The position numbers were made by a program, and so were the translations under genes. Positions 35,889-44,504 of a DNA stretch of 64,000 bases are shown one piece after another. Each line of letters begins with the position of its first letter. Position 1 is the first letter of the stretch. The notes beneath the pieces were generated by a model that worked only from the letters and a program-made list of their open reading frames with translations, did not search any database and was not told the DNA's origin. Source of the DNA: Larkinella insperata (GTDB lineage Bacteria > Bacteroidota > Bacteroidia > Cytophagales > Spirosomataceae); assembly GCF_026248825.1 (NCBI RefSeq), contig NZ_CP110973.1:372001-436000 (forward strand), written 5' to 3'.

Positions 35889-36968
35889 TTACGCAGCCTT
35901 TTTGACCAAATCAACCAGTAATTCAATCCAGAGGGGGCTGTCGTTCAGGCTCTCGACCAGTTGCCAGCGTTTGCCGCCGTGTTTTTCAAATAACTCTTTG
36001 TACTCCTCTCCCACTTCAATCGTTGTTTCCAGGCAGTCGGCCACAAAGGCGGGTGAGAAAGCCAGCACACTTTTTACGCCTTTTTCGGCCAATTCCTGCA
36101 CCACATCTTCGGTGTAGGGCCGAATCCAGGGATCTTTTCCGAGCCGCGATTGAAATGTCGTCGTGTACTTTCCCTCCGGTATGCCCAGCGCCCGCACCAG
36201 CAGCCGGGTGGTTTCAAAACACTGCGCCCGGTAACAATACTGGTTCATGGCGTGGAGCGATGAGCAACACTCGCCCAATTTGCAGACCTGCCCCGTCACA
36301 TCACCTTTCCGGATTTGCCGTTCGGGCAGGCCGTGGTAGCTGAACAGGTAGTGCTCAAACGATTCCTTCTGCATGTACGGGCGGGCGCGCTGCACGAAGC
36401 CCTCAATAAACTTGGGATGATCCAGGAAGCTGTTGGTAAATTCAATCCGCGGAATAATCTGCCATTTCCCCACAATCTCCATCACCTTTTCGTACACCGA
36501 ACCCGTGGTGGCCGAGGCATATTGCGGAAAGAAGGGAATGACAACCAGATCGGTTAAGCCCAACTTCTGAAATTCCGAAAGACCAGCTTCTATGCTCGGA
36601 TTCTGATACCGCATCGCCAGTTTGACCACGTAATCGTCGCCCAGTTGCTTCTGCAGTTCCCGCTCGACAACCTCGCCGTAATACTTTAACGGGGAACCAT
36701 TTTCGGTCCACACCTCCCGGTATACCTTCGCGGACTTGGGCGCCCGAAAGGGGGCAATGATGCCGTTCACCAGCGCATAACGCTGCACGTACGGAATGTC
36801 GATGACCCGCCCATCCATTAAAAACTCCCTGAGGTATTTCCGGACGTCCGGCACCGACGGGCTGTCGGGCGTTCCAAGGTTGACGATCAGAACGCCGGTT
36901 TTGCCGATCGACTTGCGGGCAGCCGGAGATTGTTTCAAGACGGGGACATCCATACCGGGTACTTCCAT
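35889..36968 (-). CDS. hemH: ferrochelatase
   Basis: 359 aa. Inserts Fe2+ into protoporphyrin IX, the last step of heme synthesis by this route. Family marks: GVLIVNLGTPDSPSVPDVRKYL at the start, PFFPQYASATTGSVYEK (about 166-182), the catalytic His in LFSYHGLPERQIRKGD (about residue 222), and FSPAFVADCLETTIEV near the end with the conserved Glu. A start at 36953 (second Met) is also possible. Divergent from oxyR with 262 nt between; nearby cytochrome and peroxide genes make a heme/peroxide neighbourhood. Confidence 0.95.
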   Translation of the reverse strand: MEVPGMDVPVLKQSPAARKSIGKTGVLIVNLGTPDSPSVPDVRKYLREFLMDGRVIDIPYVQRYALVNGIIAPFRAPKSAKVYREVWTENGSPLKYYGEVVERELQKQLGDDYVVKLAMRYQNPSIEAGLSEFQKLGLTDLVVIPFFPQYASATTGSVYEKVMEIVGKWQIIPRIEFTNSFLDHPKFIEGFVQRARPYMQKESFEHYLFSYHGLPERQIRKGDVTGQVCKLGECCSSLHAMNQYCYRAQCFETTRLLVRALGIPEGKYTTTFQSRLGKDPWIRPYTEDVVQELAEKGVKSVLAFSPAFVADCLETTIEVGEEYKELFEKHGGKRWQLVESLNDSPLWIELLVDLVKKAA

Positions 36969-36991
36969 GACTTAATAGTGAATTGATAAAT

Positions 36992-37024
36992 CAAAATTAC
37001 AACGGAAAACCGTATCAATTCAAT
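36992..37024 (-). promoter_or_regulatory. promoter of hemH
   Basis: Minus-strand TAATTTTG (36999-36992) with ATTG (37024-37021) 21 nt upstream fits the Bacteroidota promoter; the leader would be about 20 nt. Confidence 0.62.
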
Positions 37025-37230
37025 CAATATCTTTTATTTTTACATCGAAAAAATTTATATCCGTTCGATGATGCATCCTGACCGTTGACGGATGGCTAAC
37101 AAAAAGCAGTTTAGAAAGTCTTTATGCCTTCGTACCGAACTCATCCGACCCAGCGTCGTCTTTTCATCCACCATCAATTTGACCATCCGATTCCTTTTCA
37201 AACCGTTTTATCACCACAACCACACTGTTA

Positions 37231-38166
37231 ATGACTCTTTCGCAGCTCGAATACATTGTTGCCGTTGACACCTACCGCCATTTTGCCACAGCCGCCGACC
37301 ACTGCCACGTTACCCAGCCGACTCTCAGCATGCAAATCCAGAAGCTGGAGGACGAGCTGGGCGTTCTGCTGTTTGATCGCTCGAAGCAGCCCGTCGTACC
37401 GACCGAAACCGGTCAGGTTATTTTAGATCAGGCGCGCGATGTTCTGCGGGCGGCCCGGCGTATTCCGGAAATTGTGAAAGAATCACGGGAAGATTTCAGC
37501 GGAGAACTCAGGCTGGGCATCATCCCGACCTTAGCGCCCTACCTGCTACCCTATTTCATTGGTCAGTTCATCGACCAGTATCCGGCCGTAACCGTACAAA
37601 TCCAGGAAATGATGACGGAACAAATTCTGGAACGGCTTAAAAACGGTTTAATCGACGTGGGTATCGTAGTAACTCCGCTGGATGAAAACGGTTTGCTGGA
37701 AATTCCGCTGTTCTACGAACCGTTCGTACTCTACGCGGCCAATTCACACCCGCTTTTTGAGAAACCCGCCATTGCTTCCAACGACCTCAAAACTGAAGGA
37801 TTGTGGCTTTTAACTGAAGGGCACTGCTTTCGGAACCAAGTAGTTAGCCTCTGCGGAACCGACAAACGGCAGAGCGGCAGCCAGCCGCTCCGCTACGAAA
37901 CCGGTTCACTTGAAACCCTGATCAAACTGATTGATAAACAGAACGGTTTTACCCTTCTTCCTTATCTGGCAACGGTGGACATGGACGATACCCGCAAAGC
38001 TCGCATCCGGCCTTTCGAAGACCCTCAACCCGTGCGGGAAGTCAGCCTGGTCACGCATCGCAGCTTTCTCAAACGGAAACTGATCGACGCGCTCAAGCAT
38101 GAAATTTTGGCTCACCTACCCGCCGAGCTGACTACAAAGAAAAAGAACACCGTTGTTCACATTTAA
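37231..38166 (+). CDS. oxyR: OxyR-type hydrogen peroxide sensor (LysR family)
   Basis: 311 aa. N-terminal HTH (HFATAADHCHVTQPTLSMQI, about residues 15-34) and a LysR effector domain. The redox cysteines fall at C199 (TEGHCFRNQ) and C208 (SLCG), the same numbers as in E. coli OxyR, where their disulfide switches the protein on; the following SLETLIKL and GFTLLPYLA segments also match. It should activate peroxide-defence genes such as the ahpC pair 3.9 kb away. Its last 4 bp overlap the end of the convergent helicase gene. Confidence 0.95.
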   Translation: MTLSQLEYIVAVDTYRHFATAADHCHVTQPTLSMQIQKLEDELGVLLFDRSKQPVVPTETGQVILDQARDVLRAARRIPEIVKESREDFSGELRLGIIPTLAPYLLPYFIGQFIDQYPAVTVQIQEMMTEQILERLKNGLIDVGIVVTPLDENGLLEIPLFYEPFVLYAANSHPLFEKPAIASNDLKTEGLWLLTEGHCFRNQVVSLCGTDKRQSGSQPLRYETGSLETLIKLIDKQNGFTLLPYLATVDMDDTRKARIRPFEDPQPVREVSLVTHRSFLKRKLIDALKHEILAHLPAELTTKKKNTVVHI

Positions 38167-39431
38167 CGACGGCCAAACCGGCGACGGTTGCCGTTGCGGA
38201 AACCGTTGCCGGCCGCTTCACTTCGGTTGCCGGTAGTATTTCCGGCCGTCTGCGGGCGGGTTGGCTGCTCCGGTGCTGCAACGGCCGGTGCCGTTCCCAG
38301 CGGATACGGGTGGTTATCAACCACCGGAATGGTCTTGGCAATCAGCTTATTGATGTCGCGCAGGTATTCTTTCTCCTCCGCATCGCAGAACGAGTAAGCG
38401 ACCCCATTGTTACCGGCGCGGCCCGTCCGGCCAATCCGGTGAACGTAGGTTTCGGGAACGTTGGGTAATTCGTAATTGATTACGTGCGAAAGTTCTTCCA
38501 CGTCGATGCCCCGGGCGGCAATGTCGGTAGCAACCAGTACGCGGGTCTGGCGGGTTTTGAAGTTGGAAAGGGCGCGTTGGCGGGCGTTCTGTGACTTGTT
38601 CCCGTGGATCGCTTCGGCCTGAATTCCCGCTTTCGCCAGATCTTTGGCCACTTTATCCGCTCCGTGCTTCGTTCGGGCAAATACCAGCGCCGAGCCAATC
38701 GTTGGGTCATCCAGCAGGTGAATCAGCAGCCGTTTTTTGTTGGCTTTATCAACAAAATAGACGGATTGCTTCACGGTCTCGGCGGTGGACGACACCGGTG
38801 TTACTTCTACTTTAACCGGTCTTTTCAGAATGCTATCGGCCAGTTTAGCCACATCCGGCGGCATGGTTGCCGAGAAAAACAGCGACTGCCGCTGGGCTGG
38901 CAGCTTGGCAATCACTTTCTTAACGTCGTGCACGAAACCCATGTCGAGCATCCGGTCGGCTTCGTCGAGTACAAAGAGTTCAATGGTCCGCAGGTCGATA
39001 AACCGCTGGTTCATCAGATCGAGCAGGCGGCCCGGCGTGGCAATCAAAATATCAACCCCAGCTTTCAGGGCCTGCGTTTGGGCGTGTTGCGATACACCCC
39101 CAAAAATAACCGTATGACGCAGGTTAAGGTATTTTCCGTAAGCCGTGAAGCTTTCGCCAATCTGAATGGCGAGTTCACGCGTAGGGGTCAGAATGAGGGC
39201 TTTAATGGGGCGTTGACCGCGCTCGCTCCCTTTCTGTTCGCTCAGAATTTGCAGGATGGGAATGGCAAAAGCAGCCGTTTTCCCGGTGCCGGTTTGGGCG
39301 CAACCCAGCAAGTCCTGGCGGTCCAATAAGACGGGAATGGCTTGTTCCTGGATAGGTGTGGGAGTGGTATAACCTTCGGCGCTCAGCGCCTTTAAAATAG
39401 GCTCAATGAGCGGTAATTTCGTAAAAGACAT
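38163..39431 (-). CDS. DEAD-box RNA helicase (RhlE-like)
   Basis: 422 aa. All core motifs are present: Q motif (TPTPIQEQAI, about residue 20), motif I AQTGTGKTAAF, motif II DEAD, motif III SAT, and motif VI HRIGRTGRAG. The C-terminal tail is basic and Asn/Arg-rich (NGFRNGNRRRFGRR), as in RhlE-type helicases that bind structured RNA. Cytoplasmic; involved in ribosome assembly or RNA decay at low temperature in related proteins. Ends 4 bp inside the oxyR stop region on the other strand. Confidence 0.95.
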   Translation of the reverse strand: MSFTKLPLIEPILKALSAEGYTTPTPIQEQAIPVLLDRQDLLGCAQTGTGKTAAFAIPILQILSEQKGSERGQRPIKALILTPTRELAIQIGESFTAYGKYLNLRHTVIFGGVSQHAQTQALKAGVDILIATPGRLLDLMNQRFIDLRTIELFVLDEADRMLDMGFVHDVKKVIAKLPAQRQSLFFSATMPPDVAKLADSILKRPVKVEVTPVSSTAETVKQSVYFVDKANKKRLLIHLLDDPTIGSALVFARTKHGADKVAKDLAKAGIQAEAIHGNKSQNARQRALSNFKTRQTRVLVATDIAARGIDVEELSHVINYELPNVPETYVHRIGRTGRAGNNGVAYSFCDAEEKEYLRDINKLIAKTIPVVDNHPYPLGTAPAVAAPEQPTRPQTAGNTTGNRSEAAGNGFRNGNRRRFGRR

Positions 39432-39519
39432 GTGTTGAAGTTAGGTACTTACATCTGTACAACTGTTTTGCGACAAATAAAGTGCCATGCAACTTCTACT
39501 CACCCATTCAATTGCCAGT

Positions 39520-40065
39520 TTAGGCTAATTCATCGCGGACTTCCATCAAGGCAAAACCTAATAAATTCTGGCCGGGCCATTTGACCGGAGTAGCCCGGTC
39601 GGGATGATCACTGGCCAGGCCGATACCCCATATCGGATCAACCGGACTAGCTTCAACCAGAATTTGTTCTTTCGTCCGCAACAGAAATTCTCTCAGTACC
39701 TGATTTTGAGAAAACTTATAGAAATTACCTTTCTTGACCACGCCGTAGCAGCTATTGTTCCAGACGATCGAATCGAAGTTTTGCACGGTTCTGCCCATTT
39801 TTTTCGCTTCGGCTGGCGTTTGACAACATAGAATAGCCATCAAGGCCGCTTCGTCTCCAAACAAGCGGGCCTTCTCAGCCATCATCCAGTGTTCAGCGGT
39901 TTTATAAACGACGTCCGAAACGGTAAAGGGAGACTCCCACCACTGACTAAAACAACTTTCGCTGATCTGTCCGTCTTTTCGGGGTTGATGTCCCCAGAAA
40001 AAAACGTATTCCAGCCGGTTCTGCCGGTTATACTGATCGATTAGCCAAGGCAAATTATAGTTCAT
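39520..40065 (-). CDS. NADAR-family (YbiA-like) protein
   Basis: 181 aa, the usual size. Family marks: FFWGHQPRKDG, FSQWWESPFTV, YKTAEHWMMAEKARLF (about residues 56-71), YGVVKKGNFYKFSQN and IWGIGLASDHPD. NADAR proteins hydrolyse N-glycosidic bonds in ADP-ribose- or riboflavin-pathway compounds and have been linked to NAD and ADP-ribosylation metabolism. Encoded 13 nt after nuoH on the same strand, so probably co-transcribed; functional link unknown. Confidence 0.92.
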   Translation of the reverse strand: MNYNLPWLIDQYNRQNRLEYVFFWGHQPRKDGQISESCFSQWWESPFTVSDVVYKTAEHWMMAEKARLFGDEAALMAILCCQTPAEAKKMGRTVQNFDSIVWNNSCYGVVKKGNFYKFSQNQVLREFLLRTKEQILVEASPVDPIWGIGLASDHPDRATPVKWPGQNLLGFALMEVRDELA

Positions 40066-40078
40066 ATTCCTCCATAAA

Positions 40079-41161
40079 TCAAATCATCAGCAACCGCCAG
40101 ACGCCGGAAATCAGCAGCAGAACCAGGCTAATGGGCGTCAGAACTTTCCAGCACAGAAACATCATCTGATCAACCCGCACGCGGGGGAAAGTCCAGCGAA
40201 CCCACATTTGCAGCAGAATCGCCAGCATGGCTTTGGAGAAAAGCCAGAAAAACCCGGTAATGTTGCCCCAGGCCGTACCCGGCAAACCGCTCGTCCAGTC
40301 GGCCAGCCGCAGAGGACCGATGTTGGGTAAAGGCGTATTCCAGCTTCCCAGAAATAGAATTGCGCCCAGAAACGACACCAGCAGCATCATGGCGTACTCC
40401 GACAGCATCAGCAGCGCAAACCGCATACCGCTGTACTCGGTATTATACCCCCCCACCAGCTCGGATTCTCCTTCGGGCAGGTCGAACGGCGCCCGGTTGC
40501 TCTCGGCCAGGGTGGTGATAAAGAAAATAACGTAGGCAATCAGCAGAAACGGGTTGCGAAAGATGTTCCAGCTAAAAATACCGCCCCAGTTGGTAACGTC
40601 AATGTTCAGAAATTTCAGACCAAATAGGTAGTTGGTTTCTTCGGCATAAATACCCTGCTGAAAGCTCATCTCCTGCAAATTCAACGTCTGCCCGATCATG
40701 ACGGCGCACAGAATCGTCAGTCCCAGCGGTATTTCGTACGACACAATCTGGGCCACCGAGCGCATGGCCCCCAGGAGCGAGTACTTGTTGTTGGAACCCC
40801 AGCCCGCCATCATGATCCCGATAACATCGACTGACACAATCGCCATCAGGTAAAAAACCCCCACCTCGGTTGTGGCTCCCTGCAGATCGGGCGAAAGCGG
40901 CAGAACGGCATATCCGGCAAAAACCGAGGCAAAAATCACCATTGGCGCCAGTAGAAAAAGCCGTCGGTCGGCGGCCTTGGGCACAATGTCTTCCTTTTGC
41001 ATCAGTTTCAGCAAATCCGCAATCAACTGCAGCAAACCGTATTTCCCGACTTCCATTGGGCCGAGCCGGTCCTGAATAAAGGCCGAAACTTTGCGTTCGA
41101 GATAAACCCCGACCACCACAAAACTAACGGCAAGCACTAACGAAATGGGAAGAGCGAGCAT
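40079..41161 (-). CDS. nuoH: NADH-quinone oxidoreductase subunit H
   Basis: 360 aa from the ATG at 41161, which starts MLALPISLVLAV; an in-frame start 17 codons upstream adds a charged extension and is less likely. About eight membrane segments. Family marks: YLERKVSAFIQDRLGPMEVG (about residues 22-41), ADLLKLMQKEDIVP, and the quinone-site loop ESNRAPFDLPEGESELVGGYNTEYSGM, shown in part here. Subunit H joins the membrane and peripheral arms of complex I and forms much of the quinone tunnel. No other nuo gene is adjacent. Confidence 0.95.
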   Translation of the reverse strand: MLALPISLVLAVSFVVVGVYLERKVSAFIQDRLGPMEVGKYGLLQLIADLLKLMQKEDIVPKAADRRLFLLAPMVIFASVFAGYAVLPLSPDLQGATTEVGVFYLMAIVSVDVIGIMMAGWGSNNKYSLLGAMRSVAQIVSYEIPLGLTILCAVMIGQTLNLQEMSFQQGIYAEETNYLFGLKFLNIDVTNWGGIFSWNIFRNPFLLIAYVIFFITTLAESNRAPFDLPEGESELVGGYNTEYSGMRFALLMLSEYAMMLLVSFLGAILFLGSWNTPLPNIGPLRLADWTSGLPGTAWGNITGFFWLFSKAMLAILLQMWVRWTFPRVRVDQMMFLCWKVLTPISLVLLLISGVWRLLMI

Positions 41162-41168
41162 ATCTGTA

Positions 41169-41290
41169 CGCACGGACTTCAGCCCGTGTTTGGATCCTGA
41201 GCATCGGCGCAATTTCTGATTATCGCCGAAAAACCGTATTGGCTCTCAAAGATAGGTACGTCCGGGCAATATCGTGGACTTTAGCCCGCG
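41169..41290. repeat. two REP-like palindromic elements upstream of nuoH
   Basis: Copies at 41169-41188 and 41273-41290 share the core GGACTTyAGCCCGyG on the same strand and can each fold into a short hairpin (for example CACGG with CCGTG). The 200-nt gap between nuoH and the transglycosylase gene holds nothing else recognisable. Confidence 0.5.
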
Positions 41291-41361
41291 CAGACATGAA
41301 ACATTTCTGCCAAATAGCCCTTCCTTCCCGCAAACAGGTCAGGAACCAAACCAGCTTGAAC

Positions 41362-42603
41362 TCACAAAACCTTCCAGCCCACCGCCCAGACCCGGCCCCC
41401 CGGCTTGAGTTGGTCTGCTTTCGGCAGCGGCACCCCCGCCAGCCCGGTCTGGGGATTCAGGCCGATCAGGGTGAGTTTGTAAGGCCGCTGGTCAGCGGCC
41501 GAAACCAGTTTAGTTGACCGTAGAAAAATCTGACCCGAACGCCGATCCACATCGTCTACGAGGGCGTACAACAGGTCATTTTTATCGAGTTTCTGATCGC
41601 CAATCTGCGTTGTTTCCGTCAACCGAAACTGCCACATTTGCCCAACGGCCACCTTACCCGGTTTGACGAGTTCGGCCTGCACATCCCCTTTGAACAAGGC
41701 CGAAGGAACGGGTTTCGGGCGCGACAAGGCCCCCAATAGGCTGTCCACCGAAGCGCTTTCAAACCGCAGTTCCAGACTTTCTTTCGGCTCGATGGCAAAA
41801 CCGACCGGCTCCGGTTCTTCGGCCGGAATAATTCCTTTGGCAATGGCCTCGGCCCGTTCGCGTTCGTACGAGTTGGCTGCGGCCATCAGGTTACTGGTCA
41901 GGTACTGTCCCGGAAATTGAAAAAACTCCTTGACGGCCACAATCTTGTAGAGATAGTCGCTCGTTTCCTGGTTCATCGACAGAAAATAGTAATTCGTTTC
42001 GTGCTGCTTTTTCATGTGCGACTGCATCCGGCCAATGCCGCCGTTGTAGGCCGCGGCCACCATCGTCCACGAACCCAGGTTCCGGTATAGAATCCGCAGG
42101 TAGCGACAGGCCGCGTCAGTCGATTTGAGCAGATCCTTGCGTTCATCCACTTTATCGCTCAGTTTCAAACCCAGCTCCGTGGCCGTTTCCGGCATGAGTT
42201 GCCAGTACCCCACGGCCCCCTTATGCGAAACGGCATCGGCCTGCAAGCCACTTTCGACCACCGCCAGGTACTTAAAATCGTCGGGAATCCGGTATTTTTT
42301 CAGAATCGGTTCAATGATCGGGAAATACTGCGCAAGGGCCCGGCGACGGAAGCTGATGAGGTAGTTTTGCGACGACACATTCCGCATCAGCGCCACGGAC
42401 AAGTTGTGAGCCACGGCCCCGCTTTCGACCGGAACGGGTTCCCCGCAGAAATGAACACCGGCTGGTTTGGGAACCGAAGCCGTTCGAACCGGCAATTTGC
42501 CCGGCCCACTGCGGGATTTACGTTGGCCCAACGCCGTGGTTGTAACACCAATACTGAAGAAACTAACGAGGAAAATAATACTATAAAACCGTTGTTGATG
42601 CAC
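41362..42603 (-). CDS. exported lytic transglycosylase (SLT domain)
   Basis: 413 aa with a signal peptide ending near TTALGQ (about residue 27). The SLT domain is at about 110-230: catalytic Glu in FKYLAVVESGLQ, then HKGAVGYWQLMPETA and MVAAAYNGGIGRM. It should cut murein glycan strands to 1,6-anhydro ends in the periplasm. The remaining about 170 residues are not assignable and contain no clear LysM repeat. A paralogue lies 1.9 kb away at 44505; both begin with the same CGExVP segment. Confidence 0.9.
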   Translation of the reverse strand: MHQQRFYSIIFLVSFFSIGVTTTALGQRKSRSGPGKLPVRTASVPKPAGVHFCGEPVPVESGAVAHNLSVALMRNVSSQNYLISFRRRALAQYFPIIEPILKKYRIPDDFKYLAVVESGLQADAVSHKGAVGYWQLMPETATELGLKLSDKVDERKDLLKSTDAACRYLRILYRNLGSWTMVAAAYNGGIGRMQSHMKKQHETNYYFLSMNQETSDYLYKIVAVKEFFQFPGQYLTSNLMAAANSYERERAEAIAKGIIPAEEPEPVGFAIEPKESLELRFESASVDSLLGALSRPKPVPSALFKGDVQAELVKPGKVAVGQMWQFRLTETTQIGDQKLDKNDLLYALVDDVDRRSGQIFLRSTKLVSAADQRPYKLTLIGLNPQTGLAGVPLPKADQLKPGGRVWAVGWKVL

Positions 42604-42807
42604 GCCCTAAAACCTTGGTTGTCATTGCAAAAACGCCCACAAATCGTGATGCGTTCCGGTTAGACGGATATTTTGTAAAAGGTCACGGCAAAGGGCCATG
42701 AAAATCAGATTATTCCTTTTAGTTGACTCGTAAGTTAATGTCTATTAATTTTTACAACCAAATTTGACACAAAAGCTCGCTTCTCGTAGTTACCCTACTG
42801 GAAGACG

Positions 42808-44421
42808 ATGGATTCTATGACCACACCCATCAGTAATATAACTGCCGAAAGGCTGGCTACCCAACCGTTGCGGGAGCAAAGTACAATGATGCAGGCCGTT
42901 ATGGATGCATCCCAGAATGCTCTTGTCTACTGCGTGGCGGTTCGGGATGAACAGGACCGGATTGTCGACTTCAGCTACCTGATTTTCAATCAACGGATGG
43001 TTGAACTCACCGGATTTAACCGCGATCAGCTCGCGGGCCAATACCTGACCAAGCTCTTTCCGGACGTCAAACCGAACGGCTTGCTCCAACGGTACATTGA
43101 CGTAGTCGAACGGCAGCAATCCCAGACGGTTGAATTTTCTTTCCTGATTAACGGGCGTATCACCTGGTTTCTGATTTCCGCAAAGCCCTTGTACGACGGA
43201 GTTGTGCTTTCTTTCGAGGATATTTCCGACCGGAAATGGGTCGAGCAGATGCAACAGGAACAGGCCGAACGTCTACAGGCCACACTGGATGCTTCCCTGA
43301 GCAGCATCATTACCATGCGGGCCATTCGGGACTCCACCGGACAAATCGTTGATTTCCTGATGCAGACTGCCAACCAGGCCGTCGAACGCGATTTGTTTTT
43401 GAAATCCAGTGAAATTACCGGCCACCGATTGCTGGAAGTGTTTCCCGGTAATGTCGAGTCCGGTTTATTCGACTTCTACAAACAGGTTACTGAAACCGGC
43501 AAAACCGATCAGACAACCCAATTTTACATCGATGAGAACGGTCTGGAAGCCTGGTTCACGGTAGCGGCCGTTCGACACGGACCTGATCAGATTGTGATCA
43601 CGTTCATGAACATCACGGAAAGCAAACTTCAGGAGTTGCAGTTGAAGAAATCCAACGAAGACCTGATCCGGTCGAATGAAGCTCTGGAGCAATTTGCCTA
43701 CGCGGCCAGCCATGACTTACAGGAACCCCTGCGAAAAATTCAGGCGTTCTGCGATCTGCTGCGTGAAAAGCTGGGTGTTCAGGAAGACGACAGTGTCGAT
43801 CTGATCGAGCGTATGCAATCGGCAGCGGGTCGCATGTCTGCCCTCGTCGCCGATTTGCTAACTTATTCTCGGCTTTCAACCCAGCAACCCGAGCCGGTTC
43901 CGCTTTCGCTCGACAATCTGATCAGCGATGTACTGACCGACCTGGAATGGGCAATTCAGCAGAAAAAAGCGGTGGTGCACGTCGATTCGCTCCCGATCAT
44001 CAAGGGCAATGTGAGTCAGTTGCGGCAACTGTTTCAGAATTTATTGAGCAACGCCCTGAAATTTTCGTACCCCGATGTGCCACCCCACGTTCGGGTGTCG
44101 TTTCGGGAAATCCGATTGGGCGAACTACCGCCAGGATTGGCGTTCCCGGTTATGCCTGTTGTCCTCGAACCCTTACAAAAAAGTGTTCGGTTCTACGAGA
44201 TTACGGTGCAGGATAACGGAATTGGCTTTAAACCGGAATACCGTCAGCAGATTTTCCGGGCTTTCCAGCGCCTGCACAGCCAGAAAGGGCCGTATTCCGG
44301 AACCGGGCTGGGCCTGACCATTGTCAAGAAGGTTGTTGAAAATCACTATGGCGCCATCATGGCCGAAAGCGAGGAAGGTCAGGGGGCGCTTTTCAAAATT
44401 TACCTGCCCATCAGCTACTGA
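42808..44421 (+). CDS. PAS-domain sensor histidine kinase
   Basis: 537 aa, no membrane segment, so cytoplasmic. Two PAS-like domains (about residues 25-140 and 155-270) are followed by a coiled linker, the HisKA box with His in FAYAASHDLQEPLRKIQAF (about 294-312), and HATPase_c with N box LFQNLLSNALKFSY, G1 DNGIGF and G2 GTGLGLTIVKK. No response regulator is adjacent, so it is an orphan kinase here. Its H box is nearly identical to that of the kinase at 62782. Confidence 0.93.
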   Translation: MDSMTTPISNITAERLATQPLREQSTMMQAVMDASQNALVYCVAVRDEQDRIVDFSYLIFNQRMVELTGFNRDQLAGQYLTKLFPDVKPNGLLQRYIDVVERQQSQTVEFSFLINGRITWFLISAKPLYDGVVLSFEDISDRKWVEQMQQEQAERLQATLDASLSSIITMRAIRDSTGQIVDFLMQTANQAVERDLFLKSSEITGHRLLEVFPGNVESGLFDFYKQVTETGKTDQTTQFYIDENGLEAWFTVAAVRHGPDQIVITFMNITESKLQELQLKKSNEDLIRSNEALEQFAYAASHDLQEPLRKIQAFCDLLREKLGVQEDDSVDLIERMQSAAGRMSALVADLLTYSRLSTQQPEPVPLSLDNLISDVLTDLEWAIQQKKAVVHVDSLPIIKGNVSQLRQLFQNLLSNALKFSYPDVPPHVRVSFREIRLGELPPGLAFPVMPVVLEPLQKSVRFYEITVQDNGIGFKPEYRQQIFRAFQRLHSQKGPYSGTGLGLTIVKKVVENHYGAIMAESEEGQGALFKIYLPISY

Positions 44422-44453
44422 CCCGCATTTACTTTTTCCTGAGCAGGGGGTTA

Positions 44454-44491
44454 CCAATCAAAAAGGGGCGCTAGCGCCCCTTTTTGATTGG
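44454..44491. terminator. 38-bp perfect palindrome acting as a bidirectional terminator
   Basis: The sequence from 44454 to 44491 equals its own reverse complement, with A5 and T5 tracts around a GGGGCG/CGCCCC core. It separates the convergent kinase and transglycosylase genes. Confidence 0.88.
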
Positions 44492-44504
44492 ATCGGTAAA
44501 CCCG

